Source: Drosophila persimilis (lineage: Eukaryota > Arthropoda > Insecta > Diptera > Drosophilidae). From it: a DNA stretch of 64,000 bases. Under the pieces are notes generated by a model. It did no database searches and had not been told where the DNA came from. It worked only from the letters and a program-made list of their open reading frames with translations. The DNA is taken from positions 1 through 64,000 of the forward strand of contig NW_020825708.1 of the NCBI RefSeq assembly GCF_003286085.1, read 5' to 3'. Below are positions 19,911 through 30,636 of this stretch, in pieces; position 1 is the first letter of the stretch, and the number at the start of each line of letters is the position of its first letter. The translations under genes were made by a program, and so were the position numbers.

Positions 19911-20920
19911 TGTAAAGTAGTGATCCTAGGCTGGGGTCAGGCTCAGTCTGCCCAGGGTCACCTACAGTTTATTTGTAAGTTGCTGAGACGTTGAGACTGG
20001 GGGGAGGGAAGGCGGGTCGTTGGCGCATGGATCGCCGGGCCGCCGTCAACGACGGGGCCTTCGTGAGAAATTAGGGGGGGGGGGGGGGGGGAGAGCGGGC
20101 GTGGGGCCGGGCGGCGCGAAACTCACCCGAGACGCTGCACTCCCCGACTTCAGCAGGGTAAAACCCCTGTTGCCAAGGTCGAGGTGGGCCGCGGATCCGG
20201 GGAGGTGAAGGAAAAGGATAAGGGGGGGCGCCTCTGTCGAAACGCGTACCACTTCTCACTCCAGCAGGGTAAAACCCTGTTGCCAGAGGCAGAGCGGGAG
20301 CGTAGCGACCGAGAACAGTCAGGAAAACGGATGGGGAGGGGGTGGAGAGATGACCGCAGTCGGTGGTCCGACCGGAGAAAACAAATGGAAGCCAACGCGT
20401 TCTTAATTCTATGATCGAAGTTTTATTGGATTAATTCCCCTCGCACTCCCTTCTACTCCTACTACTACCTTGGCCATCGGCCAGCTCACCCGCGGATCCG
20501 GCGCCTGTGTTCCCGCAGCTCCTCCATGCTTTTTTTCTCCTCTCTGGCGCGCGGCCGTTCAACACTTTTCTTTATCTCTTCACTTCGATGTCCGCGACGT
20601 TCCGTCTTCGCTCACTTCCAAGAATCGACTCCTTCTCTCGCCACGGTCGCTCGACGTTCTCCCCACGCCTCGCGCTCGTTTTCGGGCCAACGGGACTTTT
20701 CCGAAAGAGATCCGCTCTGCTGCCGGCTGAGCATGGCTCTCTCTCCTCGCCGTCTTCTTTGCGGTTGTTCCGTGTGAGCTGGCCGTTTGGCGGGATTTCG
20801 GCTATGCAAAACATAACTAGCTTATTTACTACTATAGCATATGATTGTGACTAATCCAATTATTATTATTATTATTATTATTCTTATTACTATGTGAGGG
20901 TCCCAGTATGGGTCCTCACA
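19911..20920 (-). repeat. 5' LTR of nested gypsy-like element
   Basis: 1,010 bp. Nearly identical to 10976-11941, with a longer G run (about 20080-20090) and an extra (ATT)n plus 'actatgtgagg' block at 20859-20900. That block makes the outer terminus an imperfect inverted repeat (TGTGAGGGTCCC...GGGTCCTCACA). Confidence 0.95.
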
Positions 20921-20924
20921 ACAT

Positions 20925-20976
20925 ATAATTCTGTATACTGATATTCTGCTGTCTTACAAATAAAATAACTTTAACA
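20925..20976 (+). repeat. Copia 3' LTR, second part
   Basis: Continuation of the copia LTR after the nested element, ending 'ctttaaca', then the ATTAA duplicate at 20977-20981. Confidence 0.95.
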
Positions 20977-20981
20977 ATTAA

Positions 20982-22308
20982 CATTATCAAAAGAAAATTG
21001 CTTATCATTCGATTGTATATAATCAACTAATTCAAAATCGCTATATCTATGATGCGATATATATCATAGAATTTTACCCTTATCATTTATGTGGGTTATA
21101 TTATTTATTACAATTGTGTTGTTGAATATAAGGAGATACGATCCTAACAAAGTAGTATTGTCTACGATATTTTTGCCTGAAACTAATATGGCACCATCCT
21201 GAATGATGTCTATTTCTTTGTTTTTTCCCCTTTTTTTAGTGCAGTTGGCTTTAAAGCCATTAAGTAAATTGGTGAAACAGGTATTCTTTAAATTTATTTG
21301 TGCGTAATTGTTAAAAGTTTCACTTTTAAAATTATTCATTAAATAGTATTTCTCCTTACATTCACAAACTTAACTAACATTCCATCATTTTGTGAGATGG
21401 CTCTTGCATGGTAAAACTTGCAAATATCTTTAATTTGAGGATATTTTATGTAAATGATTATTAAATCTGCATTTCGAATTATTTTAACCGTTGCAATGTC
21501 CAGCAGATCAGACAGTTCAACAGGATGTTTTTCATGCTTATAAATGTCCTCTATTTCGTTTTTATTTAAAATGTTTGTATTGAAAATGTTTACTTTTAAG
21601 AGGGTTATGGTATCAACTAAATTTAGTAGGTCAAAAGTTATTAATTTTAAACGATGCTTTCTCAGTATCGTTTCTTCATTGAAGATGACATTTTTTAATG
21701 AATTTGATAGCAATTCAATTTCTTTGAAAAATTTGGAATTTATTACAAATTGTTTATTATTATTTTCAGTTAATTCATTTACTTTGTTTTGTATTTTCAA
21801 AAAGTCGTCATGATCAGGGCTGCCTGCTATCCATTTCCAAATGGTACCTAATTCATTAATTCCCCTTTCATTCCGTTTTGGAACTAATTCTGAAATCATT
21901 AATTTTAATAGACTTAAGTCCATTGATATTTCCCACTCATCGTCTGAATTAATTGATTTGTTGACATTTTTGGATTCTTTATCAATTATCTCTCTATAAA
22001 AACTCAAATTAGTAATATGGAAAAGTTCAGCGTATGTTTCATAAGTGTAAACGTCTCTGTCGTCTTTGAGCAATAGATAGTCACTATGCGTATTACTTCC
22101 GAAGTCGTCAATATAACAAAAGTCAGTATAAGTATATTCGCAGACATTTTCTGGAAAAAATATTTAATATTTGATGTTATCTTTATGTATAATTCTGTTT
22201 CTATTGTTGATTATAATTTTATTCGGTCGATTTTCCTTAACTACCTGCTTTTTGTATCGGGATTGAAGTTTATTTCTTTCCCCGAATTTCTTTCATAAAC
22301 TACTTCTC
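20982..22308 (-). pseudogene. env: Errantivirus-like env, arm L (frameshifted)
   Basis: Minus-strand env of a gypsy/17.6-type errantivirus. The large open piece is 21339-22073, carrying the family-typical 'NELGTIWKWIAGSPDHDDF' region of insect errantivirus/baculovirus F-type envelope proteins and a coiled-coil-like heptad stretch behind it. A second open piece in another frame is 21064-21339. An upstream hydrophobic leader near 22080-22150 is in yet another frame, behind a plausible splice acceptor (ttttttccag) expected for spliced env mRNA. The membrane anchor is beyond the copia insertion (5830-6078). At least two frameshifts and the copia insertion inactivate it. Arm R has the same frame breaks, so the decay predates the duplication. 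Confidence 0.85.
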
Positions 22309-22701
22309 CTATAAGAGCTAGACCAACGATGTTTTGGATCCAGACTTCTGTGATATGTCACTGCTCCAAAAATATTTCAAAACTTTGCCCCGCCCACTTC
22401 CGCCCCCACAAAGAAAGAGAAAACTAAAGACGCAGAATCATAGAGAATAACTATATCTATCCGGTTGCTGAATTTGGATCAGATCAGATAATTTTTGTAG
22501 CCAAAAGGAACAAATCAATTTGCATTGGCTACGCAGCGCCCGACGTCACGCTCAGACTGATTTTCTGTCTCTCTCGCACGCATTCTTTGTCGTGTCGTTT
22601 AATATTAGCGGCGTCTGCCGGAGGAGAGCCATACTGACTTAGTATCGGGTATAACTGTAGAGTTGCGGTGTCCGCAGCAACTCACAACGTTCCCCCTCGT
22701 T
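22309..22701 (+). mobile_element. ISY/DINE-1-like fragment between env and integrase, arm L
   Basis: Forward-oriented 3' part of ISY ending at the 'ccccctcgtt' terminus. It cuts the integrase C-terminus from env. Same insertion at 43431-43823 in arm R, so it predates the duplication. Confidence 0.85.
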
Positions 22702-23904
22702 CTCTTCTATCTTTGTTATGTAGCTTAAGCATTTTGGTCTGAGCTTCCTTAAGTAATATTGGATTATGTTTGTGTTCTATTTTGTTATACAATATGTCAT
22801 ATGGCATTTGATTGGTCGTTGAATGTATCGTCAGGTTATATTTCAGTGCCGCCCTTATTATTATTTCTGAATAATCTGTTAGATTTAGTTCATCCTTGAT
22901 GCACCGCGCTATTTCTGTTAGTGTGGAATGTACCCTTTCTACCTGGCCATTTGAGGTGCTGTGTCTGGGATCAGCATAATAAATAGTTAAGTTACTTCTT
23001 TGTATGAATGATCTAAATTGTGCTGAAGTAAAGCTTGGTTCGTTGTCAGTCATTAATGATGTTGCTAACGGAAAGTGTTGCAAAATTTCCATTACCTTAT
23101 TTTCAATGTTTAATTTACTTTGAATTTCCTTGACCACCAAGTATTTGGAATAAGAATCTATACAAGTTATGAATGTTAGGTTTTGGGCATAGTATATGTC
23201 TAAGTGTAATTGATCTCCTTCTTTTGCTGGAATGGGAGCTTCCCCAATTGGAATTTTTACAGGGTGTCTGTGATATTTGTTTTTGTTACAGATCTCAAAA
23301 TTTTTTATATATTCTTTTAATTTTTTGTGCAGGTTTGGCCAATAATACAGCTTAGTTATTTGTTTGTAATTTTCATCTAGTCCTCTATGGGCTCTGCAAT
23401 GTGTTTCTTCTATAATTATAGCTTTATCTTCTGAATTTACTACATCTTGGAGGAACTTTCTCGTGAAGAGAAATTTATTTATGAAGTTTTCCTTTAGCTT
23501 ATTTTGGATAAGGTATAAATCTTCTAAAGTGCAGTGTATTCCTGTGGTTAAGTGAGGCTGAATAAATTCTTTTAAAATTATTAGCAGATTGTCAACCGTA
23601 TCAAATTCAATAATATGTCGGGTATTTTCATAAACTCTTACTAACTCATGAACTGTGAATCTCCCTTGCGCTAATAGTAGCTGCTGTTTAAATTGGTTTA
23701 GAGGCTTGCTAGTCTCTTGAATGACGTTTTCAAAACTACTCTCTGCTGAATGCTGAGTATTTATATCTGATTCTGATTCTGTCTGGTCGACTATCTGTCA
23801 TATGATTTATTTTAATCCGAGATAAAGCGTCCGCTACTACGTTAGTTGAGCCTGGCTAATAAATGATTTTTGGTGTGAAACTTTCTATGAAGTAATACCA
23901 ACGT
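22702..23904 (-). pseudogene. pol: Errantivirus pol fragment: RNase H tail and integrase, arm L
   Basis: Read on the minus strand: an RNase H C-terminus motif (NVVADALSR), a spacer, the integrase zinc region (H...H, CEIC) and the catalytic core with D in HLDIYYAQ, D in MTDNEPSF and E in NGQVERVHSTL. The frame is open for about 1.1 kb through integrase but carries an in-frame TAG in the RNase H tail and a shift just after it. The N-terminal side (gag, PR, RT) is missing: the element is joined here to nrf-6-like exons. The C-terminus is cut by ISY. Same structure in arm R. Confidence 0.85.
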
Positions 23905-24392
23905 GTTGGATCATCTTTGCCTGCATGCAGGGCTATGGCGGTCTGGCAGACAGTTTCCTATCCTCGCCATTGTGGCAGCCACTCTCGAGACTCTCCTATT
24001 CCGTGTACATCTGGAATATGTTCACTCTGGAAGTAAACAGCAGAATTCTACGGACCAATACATATTTTTCGAACTACAACTTTGTAAGTTTTGTTTTGGA
24101 TAGTTGAAGGAAACTAGTGGATTATAACAAATGTATAATATTTTATGCTTTGCAGATGCTTAATTTCTGGTCTGTCATTGGGATCACTATTTTGATGTCG
24201 TATGTGTTTTATGTTATCATTGGGGCTCCTTTTGGCGGACTCGATAGTCTTCTACGAACCCGGCAGCCACGATCTCCAAGCGAACAAAAGCAGTCGTCAG
24301 TAGATGTCCAGCAGGATCAGTTTAATGTCGGAAGGAATCTGGATGAACCTGAAGAGCCTAAGGAAGAAGCCACAACGACTGTTTCAGAATAG
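23905..24392 (+). pseudogene. nrf-6-like acyltransferase, last two exons, arm L
   Basis: Exon piece 23905-24083, intron 24084-24155 (GTAAGT...TTTGCAG, phase 0), final exon 24156-24392. Encodes 'GGLADSFLSSPLWQPLSRLS', then a transmembrane segment (FWSVIGITILMSYVFYVIIGAPFGGL) and an acidic/Gln-rich tail. These are the C-terminal parts of nose-resistant-to-fluoxetine (NRF-6/acyltransferase-3) multi-pass proteins. The upstream exons are absent: the fragment abuts an errantivirus RNase H at about 23905 within short shared sequence (gtgttggatc). The reading frame is open, unlike the pseudogene at 33543-36089, which it resembles closely. With no 5' exons it is a gene remnant, though it could in principle be a 3' exon donor. 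Confidence 0.85.
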
Positions 24393-24587
24393 TTAAATGT
24401 AAGATGCTAATAGTCGTGTTTTGTCTTTCCCATATTTAGATCCAGTATGGTTTTCTTGTATTCAATGACTTTTCGCCGACCAGACATGTTTAAGTTTGCT
24501 ATTAAGTTAAGACTTTGAAGCCACTTGAGATATTAGATCTTACAAATAACTATTCGACAAGCGCTTTACTCACAAATTCAACTAATA
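24393..24587 (+). other. 3' flank of the nrf-6-like fragment
   Basis: About 200 bp after the stop codon, A/T-rich, probably 3'UTR. No clear AATAAA before the ISY boundary. Matches 41545-41739 in arm R. Confidence 0.5.
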
Positions 24588-25445
24588 AACGAGGGGGAAC
24601 GTTGTGAGTTGCTGCGGACACCGCAACTCTACATTTATACCCGATACTTAGTCAGTATGGCTCTCCTCCGGCAGAGGCCGCTAATATTAAACGACACGAC
24701 AAAGAGTGCGTGCGAGAGAGACAGAAAATCAGTCAGAGCGTGACGTCGGGCGCTGCGTAGCCACTGCAAATTGATTTCTTGCTTTTGGCTACAAAAATGA
24801 TCCGATCTGATCCAGATTCAGCGATCTGATAGATATGGTCACTATCTATGATTCTGCGTTTTTAGTTTTCTCGAATGTGCAATATTGTGAATATAACAGA
24901 TTTTCGTCCTTTGTGGGTGCGGAAGGGGGTGGGGAGAAATTCTGAAATATAGGTTTTATAGTGAGATCTAACAGAAGTGCGGATACCAAATTTTGTTACT
25001 CTAGCGATAATAGTCTCTGAGATTTGTGGATTTTCGTCCTTTGCGGGGGCGGAAGGGGGTGTGCCGAAATTTGGACACGAAACAGTCAAGGTCCGATATC
25101 ACAGGAGTATGGATACCAAATTTGGTTGCTCTGGCTCTTATAGGTTCTGAGATCCTTGAACTCATATTTTGCAACTGGCAAAACCGACCATGAAACCTGT
25201 GTTTTTGAGAGAGACAGAGCGAGGAAAAATAAAATTGTATTCTTGATTCTGGCTATAATAATTATACGATCTGGTTGAGATTTTACATTCTAGAACATAT
25301 AAACATCCTCTACGATTCTGCCTTTTTTGGTTTTATCGTATCTTTAAAAACGTGGATGCCACAGATTTTCGTTCTTTGTGGGGCGGAAGTGGGCGGCGCG
25401 AAGTTTTGAAATATTTTTGTGGCGTTGTGGGGTGGGGTGGGGAGA
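24588..25445 (-). mobile_element. ISY/DINE-1-like element, 5'-truncated
   Basis: Reverse orientation, starting 'aacgagggggaacgttgtga' with the hairpin 'gttgctgcggacaccgcaac'. Joins arm L to copy B and lies upstream of the gene. Same as 3365-4206 and 36579-37435. Confidence 0.85.
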
Positions 25446-25639
25446 CCTGAAAAGAAGGGAGAATCTGTTAGGAACACAACATCGAAGTGGGCCCTGAACT
25501 ATCACTTGGAGCCGTTCAGAACTGGCTCTGGGAATCATTCAGTACAAATATCGAAAGTACAGGGAACATAAAGTAAATAAAAATTCAAATACAAAACAAA
25601 GCCCATGAACGAATATTTCCTCACAGGTGCTGGAATAAG

Positions 25640-26661
25640 ATGAATCCAACTATTAATAATCCACGTTCCCCATTCACCCTTTCGCGGGGTATTTTCGGAT
25701 CCATGGGATCCTTCGACTTTACCGACCAGCATCAGCAGCAGCAGCCGGAGCTGCAGGTCCCCCCCGAAGGTTCCGGCGACAAGAATGGACTCAATGCGAT
25801 GCCCTTCCTAGGCCAAATCCACACTAGTCTTCTGCTTTCGCGCCCAATGGGTCCAATAGGTCGCGCACACCCCCCCACCTTCCCTCCGATGGGTGATTCA
25901 GATGGGTGAGCGGCAGCAGCTCAGACTCCCCTTCCCCCTAGGACATAACTTACCCCCGGCTCCCCTGCAGATTCAATGCTGTGCCACAGATGGCATCGAT
26001 GGGACCACCGCCCGTGTTGAGCTCCCTCTGGACAGGCGGCGCTTCTCCGGACAGCCGCGGAGACTACTACGACGGCCCGCACAAAGAGTACTCCGACGGC
26101 CGCTACGACGGCGACTACGAGGGCGACTACTCGATGCCCACCGAGGAGGACCAAGAGGAGGAGTCGTGCTCCTGTCAGGGCCAGAGCGAGTTCAGCTCGA
26201 TAGAGCGCACCGAGTCGGACTCGGAGTGGGAGGAGCTCTCCGACGGCCCTTCCCCCAGGGTCTCTCCGCTGGAGTCCCTCGGCGCAGTCGTGCTCTCCAC
26301 CATGCAGCCGGAGCACAGTCAGCGCATGGTGGCCTTGTACCACCTGCTGGTGGTGCTGCAGATGCTGTGCTGCGCGGTGTTCTGGCTGGTCGAGAAGACT
26401 GTGGTCGTCAACGAAACCGTCGGCTCGATGCGCCTCCGATTGTGGAACAGCAAGTTCAAGCTGCGCACCATCCAGCGCCAGTTGCTGTGGCGCATGGCCA
26501 ATGCCCGGGGCGACGAGACGCTCGTCTTCTTTGCCGTGCTCATGACCACTCCCTGGCTGTTCTCCCTCAGCCTCCTGGGATTCATCCTGTCTTTGGCGGC
26601 GCTCCTGAAGAAGACCGTCGAGGAGCTGGTGTTCCAGATACGCCTGCACCTCGTGATCTAG
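25640..26661 (+). CDS. Unrecognised two-exon membrane protein, copy B (30-bp deletion)
   Basis: Exons 25640-25905 and 25971-26661, intron 25906-25970 with GTGAGC donor and CTGCAG acceptor; 318 codons plus stop. Same protein as copy A except for a rearranged 30-bp in-frame loss in the first hydrophobic segment: 'YHLVLETAVVKVVLLVMQMLCC' region shortened so that YHL is followed by LVVLQMLCC. The rest, including the acidic middle and the C-terminal hydrophobic pair, is preserved with no stops. Exon 1 matches copy A. The upstream ISY could supply promoter sequence. Function unknown. Confidence 0.68.
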
Positions 26662-27544
26662 GGGGAAGCCATCGAGCAGAAAGCAGCAAGCAGTATCCAA
26701 TCACACACTGACAGAAGACAAACGTCCACACGCCCGACACTCCACTCCTCCCCTCAGAGATGTTTGCACTTCCATTTGGGCATCTATTTTCGTTGATGCC
26801 AGAATCGTAATGCACGGAATCGTCTCTCCGTTTTTGGCCGCAATGAAAATATATGCCGAAATATTCGAAATTCAAAGTCAAATTCAAACAAGAGTTTCCA
26901 GTCGATCAGATATATCGTTTATGCATATTACGATCCGTTCCGTTTGGACGGGAGTCCAATTGCTCATCGTTCATCCCCGTGATTGCATTTATTATTATTT
27001 TTATTTCGCTGCATATTTGTTCTGCAATTTATTCAATAATAATCGGAGGAGGAGAGCATGCAGCAGCAGCAAAACATTTCCGCTGCAGCAGCGATTGTGG
27101 CAGCCGTGGGGCCTTTGTTGCCACCAATTGCAGGCCCCCGCATACGCACTTCGGAGGCACGGAATCCACCAGAAGCGGCAACAAATGAATCATTAAATAT
27201 TCACTGTACTCTTATTGATTCAGTGATCAGTGATCAAAACAACACAACAAAAGCGTCATCATCCACGATCCACGACCCATTATACCTGATCCAGAATCCG
27301 TAGAAGTATCCATTTTCAGGGCTCTTTTGGGCGCTGGTTGGGGTACGCCTCCGATTTCAATCCCTTGCCACACGGGCAACCCGAGCAAGCCCCGATATGT
27401 AAACAGGGTCAAGACTACCTGTGCGAAGGGGGCCAAGGGAGGCGTCGGCATAAGACTCGGCCCGGAAGTGGACATACTCGTGTGCAGCCCTTTCGCCCGG
27501 TTATTGATATTCCCATTTGTGATTACAGTCTGTAGCGCCCCAGC
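26662..27544 (+). other. Conserved block downstream of gene, copy B
   Basis: Matches 1216-2101 reversed. Contains the unoccupied ISY target site at 26996/26997 (filled in copy C). A glutamine-initiated open stretch at 27058-27303 and another after an acceptor-like 'ttttcag' near 27316 are conserved in C; no product recognised. Confidence 0.35.
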
Positions 27545-27770
27545 AGCTCTTATAGTCTTTGAGCATTAGGCGCTGAAGAGGACGGACAGACGGACGGACG
27601 GATGGACGGACGGACAGACGGACAGACAGACAGGGCTCAATCGACTCGGCTATTGATGCTGATCAAGATATATATACTTTATGGCGTCGGAAACGATTCC
27701 TTCTGGACGTTACACACATCCACTTTTACCACAAATCTAATATACCCCAATACTCATTTTGCAAACAGAT
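27545..27770 (-). mobile_element. ISY/DINE-1-like fragment
   Basis: Reverse orientation, with the (GGACGGAC)n microsatellite at about 27573-27630 and the 'tatatac' core; ends where 'tactcattttg' passes into unrelated A-rich DNA at about 27761-27771. Counterpart of 1005-1215. Confidence 0.7.
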
Positions 27771-28005
27771 GCAAAAAAAAACAAAACGGAGAAAATCCCT
27801 ACTGCAGTCATCGACTGCGATACAACCTCTGGCGCTTACGTATAATTTCGTATAAAATATGTTCTATGTAAATAATCAACCAATTTCTTTTCGGTTTTAG
27901 TTGCCGATCGTGTTCTGACATGATAATTATAGTACGAGAACAAAGAATACAATAAGTATAGACAATGGAAGAGATTACTTGGAAGAGTATAATTTTTATA
28001 CCCGA

Positions 28006-28497
28006 TACTCAAAATGTTTTTTTTTGTTAATTGTTTTCTTGATGCTGGCTATAATAATAATACGTTCCAATTCAGATTCCGTAGTCTAAAAGATATCGTC
28101 ATTCTCTACGATTCTGCGTTTTTGGTTTTCTCGTATCTTTAAAATTGTGGATGCCACAGATTTTCGCCCTTTGTGGGGGCGGAAGTGGGCGGGGCAAAGT
28201 TTTGAAATATTTTTGTAGCAGTGACATATCACAGAAGTCTGGATCCAAAACATCGTTGCTCTGGCTCTTATAGTCTTTGAGCATTAGGCGCTGAAGGGGA
28301 CGGACAGACGGACGGACGGACAGACGGACGGACGGACAGACGGACAGATGGACAGACAGACATGACTCAATCGACTCGGCTATTGATGCTGATATACTTT
28401 ATGGGGTCGGAAACGAATCCTTCTGGACGTTACACACATCCACTTTTACCACAAATCTAATATACCCCAATACTCATTTTGAGTATCGGGTATAAAA
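28006..28497 (-). mobile_element. ISY/DINE-1-like element, internally deleted
   Basis: Starts with an inverted terminus remnant ('cgatactcaaaatg' at about 28001-28014), then reverse-oriented ISY interior, microsatellite 28300-28355 and terminus 'gagtatcgggtataaa' at about 28480-28496. Confidence 0.75.
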
Positions 28498-28975
28498 ACA
28501 GGGTCATACCTTGCATCAGAGGAACAGCGGGGCATCGCTAGAAATGATCGGTAAAGCTTGAATGAAGGCGGCGGAAGGCGTGAAAGCGGGAGGAAAACTT
28601 ACCCGAAGCATCCAGAGGGCCGGCGGAAGGCATGCGCGCCAGCGAAGGGCAGTAGGGAAAACCAGACGCGCACAAGAAAAACAAAGAAAACACCCGGCAT
28701 CGCGAGAAAATAGTACGTTTCCAGTCCATTGAGGAATTCGCAATCCGGAAGTAGAATACGCACGCTGCGACATATCGAGTAGATCACAAAAACGACCTTA
28801 CGCTTTATCGAGTGGAGCGTAAGGGCAACGCTGTGTCATATCGAGTAGGTCAGAATAGCGACCATACCCTATATCGGGCGGGGCAAAAGAAGCAAAAGAA
28901 GCACCCGGGTCGAGAACAAAGCAAACCTGGGACGCGGAAAACCGGGGTTTTCCGCCAATAAAAGAAGGGGGGAAG
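28498..28975 (+). mobile_element. Family-B gypsy-like element, 3' internal remnant
   Basis: About 480 bp ending in a polypurine tract (AAAAGAAGGGGGGAAG, 28960-28975) that abuts an LTR, so it is read as the 3' end of a family-B internal region. Contains imperfect direct repeats around 'catatcgagtag' (about 28770-28880). No ORF recognised. Confidence 0.55.
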
Positions 28976-29840
28976 TGTGAGGAAAGGTATTCCCACAAGT
29001 AGGGGGCAGTATAGGGTTAAGCGCTAACGGCCGTTATCCGGGGATATCCGGAGGCGGCGAATTCCCGAGGAGAGCTCTCCCGGGGAACCAAGATGAGAGG
29101 GGAGGACCCCTGGAGAGAGAGCAGCGGGATGACGGGATCGGGCCGGCAGTGGCCCAGCGCATGACCAAATATGGTCATGAGATCACACCACCAGCCAGGT
29201 CCCGTTGGAAAGCGACAAGGGAATGAAGGAACGCAGATGGAAAAATACGGGCACCGCATGGCGGAAAGTGCCGTTAGCGCCAGGCGGCATCGGCGGCGCC
29301 GACGCAGAAGCGAGCCTATAAGAGGAGGGCCGCGACCAGGAACGGGGATAGTCAGCAAACGGAGCAAGCAAGAGTGAAGTGAATAGTGAGCCACAAGAGT
29401 GAGCCCAAGCGAAGGGAAAAGAACTTTAGAAAGCGAACGCGTTGTGTGAGGATTGAGAGGCGGACTCGAGCGTGCAGCCAAGAGCGAAAGACCCCAATCC
29501 CTTGAACCAACGGTGCCACGCTTGAAGCGCATCCCACCAGGAGTGAGGCACCCTCGGGCCGAAAAGCCAAGTGAGTCGAGTGAGATGGAACGCGTCAGGC
29601 GCCTGACTGAGAGGCGGATTTGGGCCACGTGCCAAGAATCGCTAGCCCCAGTCAGTAGAGCCGGCGGTGCCACGCTTGGCGACGCCGTGGGGGGCCCAGG
29701 GAGCGACACGCTCATCGAACCACAGAGGAGAACCAAGAGGAGAACCAGCACCGGAGTCGGAAATAGCGTAGGATAGACTTAAGATACCAATAAAGCATAT
29801 TAGCATACCAGTACAAGACCCAACCCGTGCCTTCTTACTT
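28976..29840 (+). repeat. Family-B LTR, 3'-truncated
   Basis: Begins TGTGAGGAAAGG like the intact LTR at 53903-54833 but stops at 'ccttcttactt', about 65 bp short, where it meets an ISY fragment. Contains a TATA-like 'cctataagagg' (about 29316) and AATAAA-type 'ccaataaagca' (about 29789). Open frames within it recur in all three LTR copies and are not genes. Confidence 0.85.
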
Positions 29841-29845
29841 GTTTG

Positions 29846-29941
29846 TAGCGGCGTCTGCCGGAGGAGAGCCATACTGACTTAGTATCGGGTATAACTGTAG
29901 AGTTGCGGTGTCCGCAGCAACTCACAACGTTCCCCCTCGTT
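29846..29941 (+). mobile_element. ISY/DINE-1-like 3' end fragment
   Basis: About 96 bp holding only the ISY hairpin end, terminating 'ccccctcgtt'. Sits between the LTR and 53 bp of A/T-rich DNA preceding the BEL element. The same arrangement is at 61527-61622. Confidence 0.8.
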
Positions 29942-29994
29942 TTATTTTGGAAATATACAAAACAAAACTTTATAATATATCGTCGAATTATTTA

Positions 29995-30466
29995 TGTCGG
30001 GTCAAGCAGCTTAAATATTTTAAATTATTGCCAGTGGTGCGGCCCAAAGGAAATGCATTTTGGTTTTGTCGTTTCCAATGCCCCCACTGCAAAGATCATT
30101 TGCTACCGCATATGCGCATGCAGCGGAATTCTTTCGTCTCCTTATGTCGCAATCTCTCGGACTCGGCTTAACAGCGTCCCCGAGCAGCTCTAACGCTCTC
30201 GGGCTATCATACGCTCTCGCTCGCGTCTAAGCTTGCTGCATAGGGCCCGGCAGATTGGCCCTTCAGCCCTTGCATGGGCAGTTTTGAGCTAATCGTCGCA
30301 GCTATTAGATTAACATCCTCGCATCAATCGTTCGCCCAATCATTGCCATATGTACATACGCGATAAGTAGGTTTACATATGCAAATAAATTGTGAATTAT
30401 AACAGCCTCTCGACTTTCATTAACTTCAAATTGCAACAGTTATTAAAAACGCCTAATAGCTTAACA
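29995..30466 (+). repeat. BEL 5' LTR (copy 1)
   Basis: 472 bp, TGTCGGGTCAAGC...CTTAACA, followed by 'tggtgaccccgacgtg', the primer-binding site, at 30469. Its first 205 bp or so match the 3' LTR; the remainder does not. Confidence 0.85.
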
Positions 30467-30636
30467 TTTGGTGACCCCGACGTGATTGTGCAATAAATAA
30501 TCTATCAGTGCAATCACCAACTAATATAGCATTCAAAGATCTAAACTAATTGCCATCTCAACCAGTGTCATCAACCACATAAGTTATCCATAAGTTATCT
30601 ATTGCTCGTGTTACTCTTTGCGACGATGGCAGCCAT

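Larger units (their letters stand above)
10976..20920 (-). mobile_element. Gypsy/Osvaldo-like LTR retrotransposon nested in copia LTR
   Basis: A 9,945-bp complete element on the minus strand: 5' LTR 19911-20920, primer site 19891-19908, leader 18705-19890, gag 17355-18704, pol 13786-17445, a 77-bp tandem array 13360-13715, a third ORF 11937-13232, polypurine tract 11942-11951, and 3' LTR 10976-11941. The 4-bp duplication ACAT flanks it, as expected for the gypsy group. LTRs differ at only a few bases plus homopolymer lengths and one block of about 41 bp, so it is very young. All three ORFs are open, so it looks autonomous. Confidence 0.95.
6079..20976 (+). mobile_element. copia: Copia LTR retrotransposon, full length, with nested gypsy
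   Basis: Complete Ty1/copia element of about 4.95 kb (excluding the nested 10976-20920 insertion and its 4-bp duplicate): LTR 6079-6282, primer site, about 540 bp leader, single open gag-pol frame 6822-10751, polypurine tract 'gaggaggag' at 10815-10823, and 3' LTR 10824-10975 plus 20925-20976. LTRs are identical and the ORF is intact, so the insertion is young and coding-competent. It is inserted in the env of an errantivirus-like element on the opposite strand. It is absent from arm R, so it arrived after the arm duplication or was lost by conversion. Confidence 0.97.
4456..24587. repeat. Inverted-repeat arm L (interrupted by copia)
   Basis: Excluding the copia/gypsy insertion at 6079-20976 (and its 5-bp target duplicate), this arm is the reverse complement of 41545-46775. 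The match begins in a run of nine A at 4456 and runs to the ISY junction at about 24588. Only a handful of substitutions were noticed, for example single-base differences near 5589 and 5868, implying recent duplication or gene conversion. Contents in order: low-complexity ORF region, errantivirus LTR, env, ISY, integrase, then nrf-6-like 3' exons. Confidence 0.9.
24588..28005 (+). repeat. Amplicon copy B
   Basis: Plus-oriented copy of the unit at 776-4455 (A, inverted) and 36330-40845 (C). ISY (24588-25445), the gene (25640-26661), the GC-rich block (26662-27544), an ISY fragment (27545-27770) and 235 bp of A/T-rich DNA. It directly abuts arm L, so the ISY is shared at the junction. It lacks the 250-bp segment that ends copies A and C. 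Confidence 0.85.

Noticed and set aside
6079..20976. Copia and gypsy segments as host gene introns or exons
   Set aside because: LTRs, target duplications, primer sites and complete gag-pol domains identify them as mobile elements.
28990..29770. 244-codon minus-strand ORF in the family-B LTR
   Set aside because: Broken into shorter pieces in the other two LTR copies and antisense to the LTR transcript.
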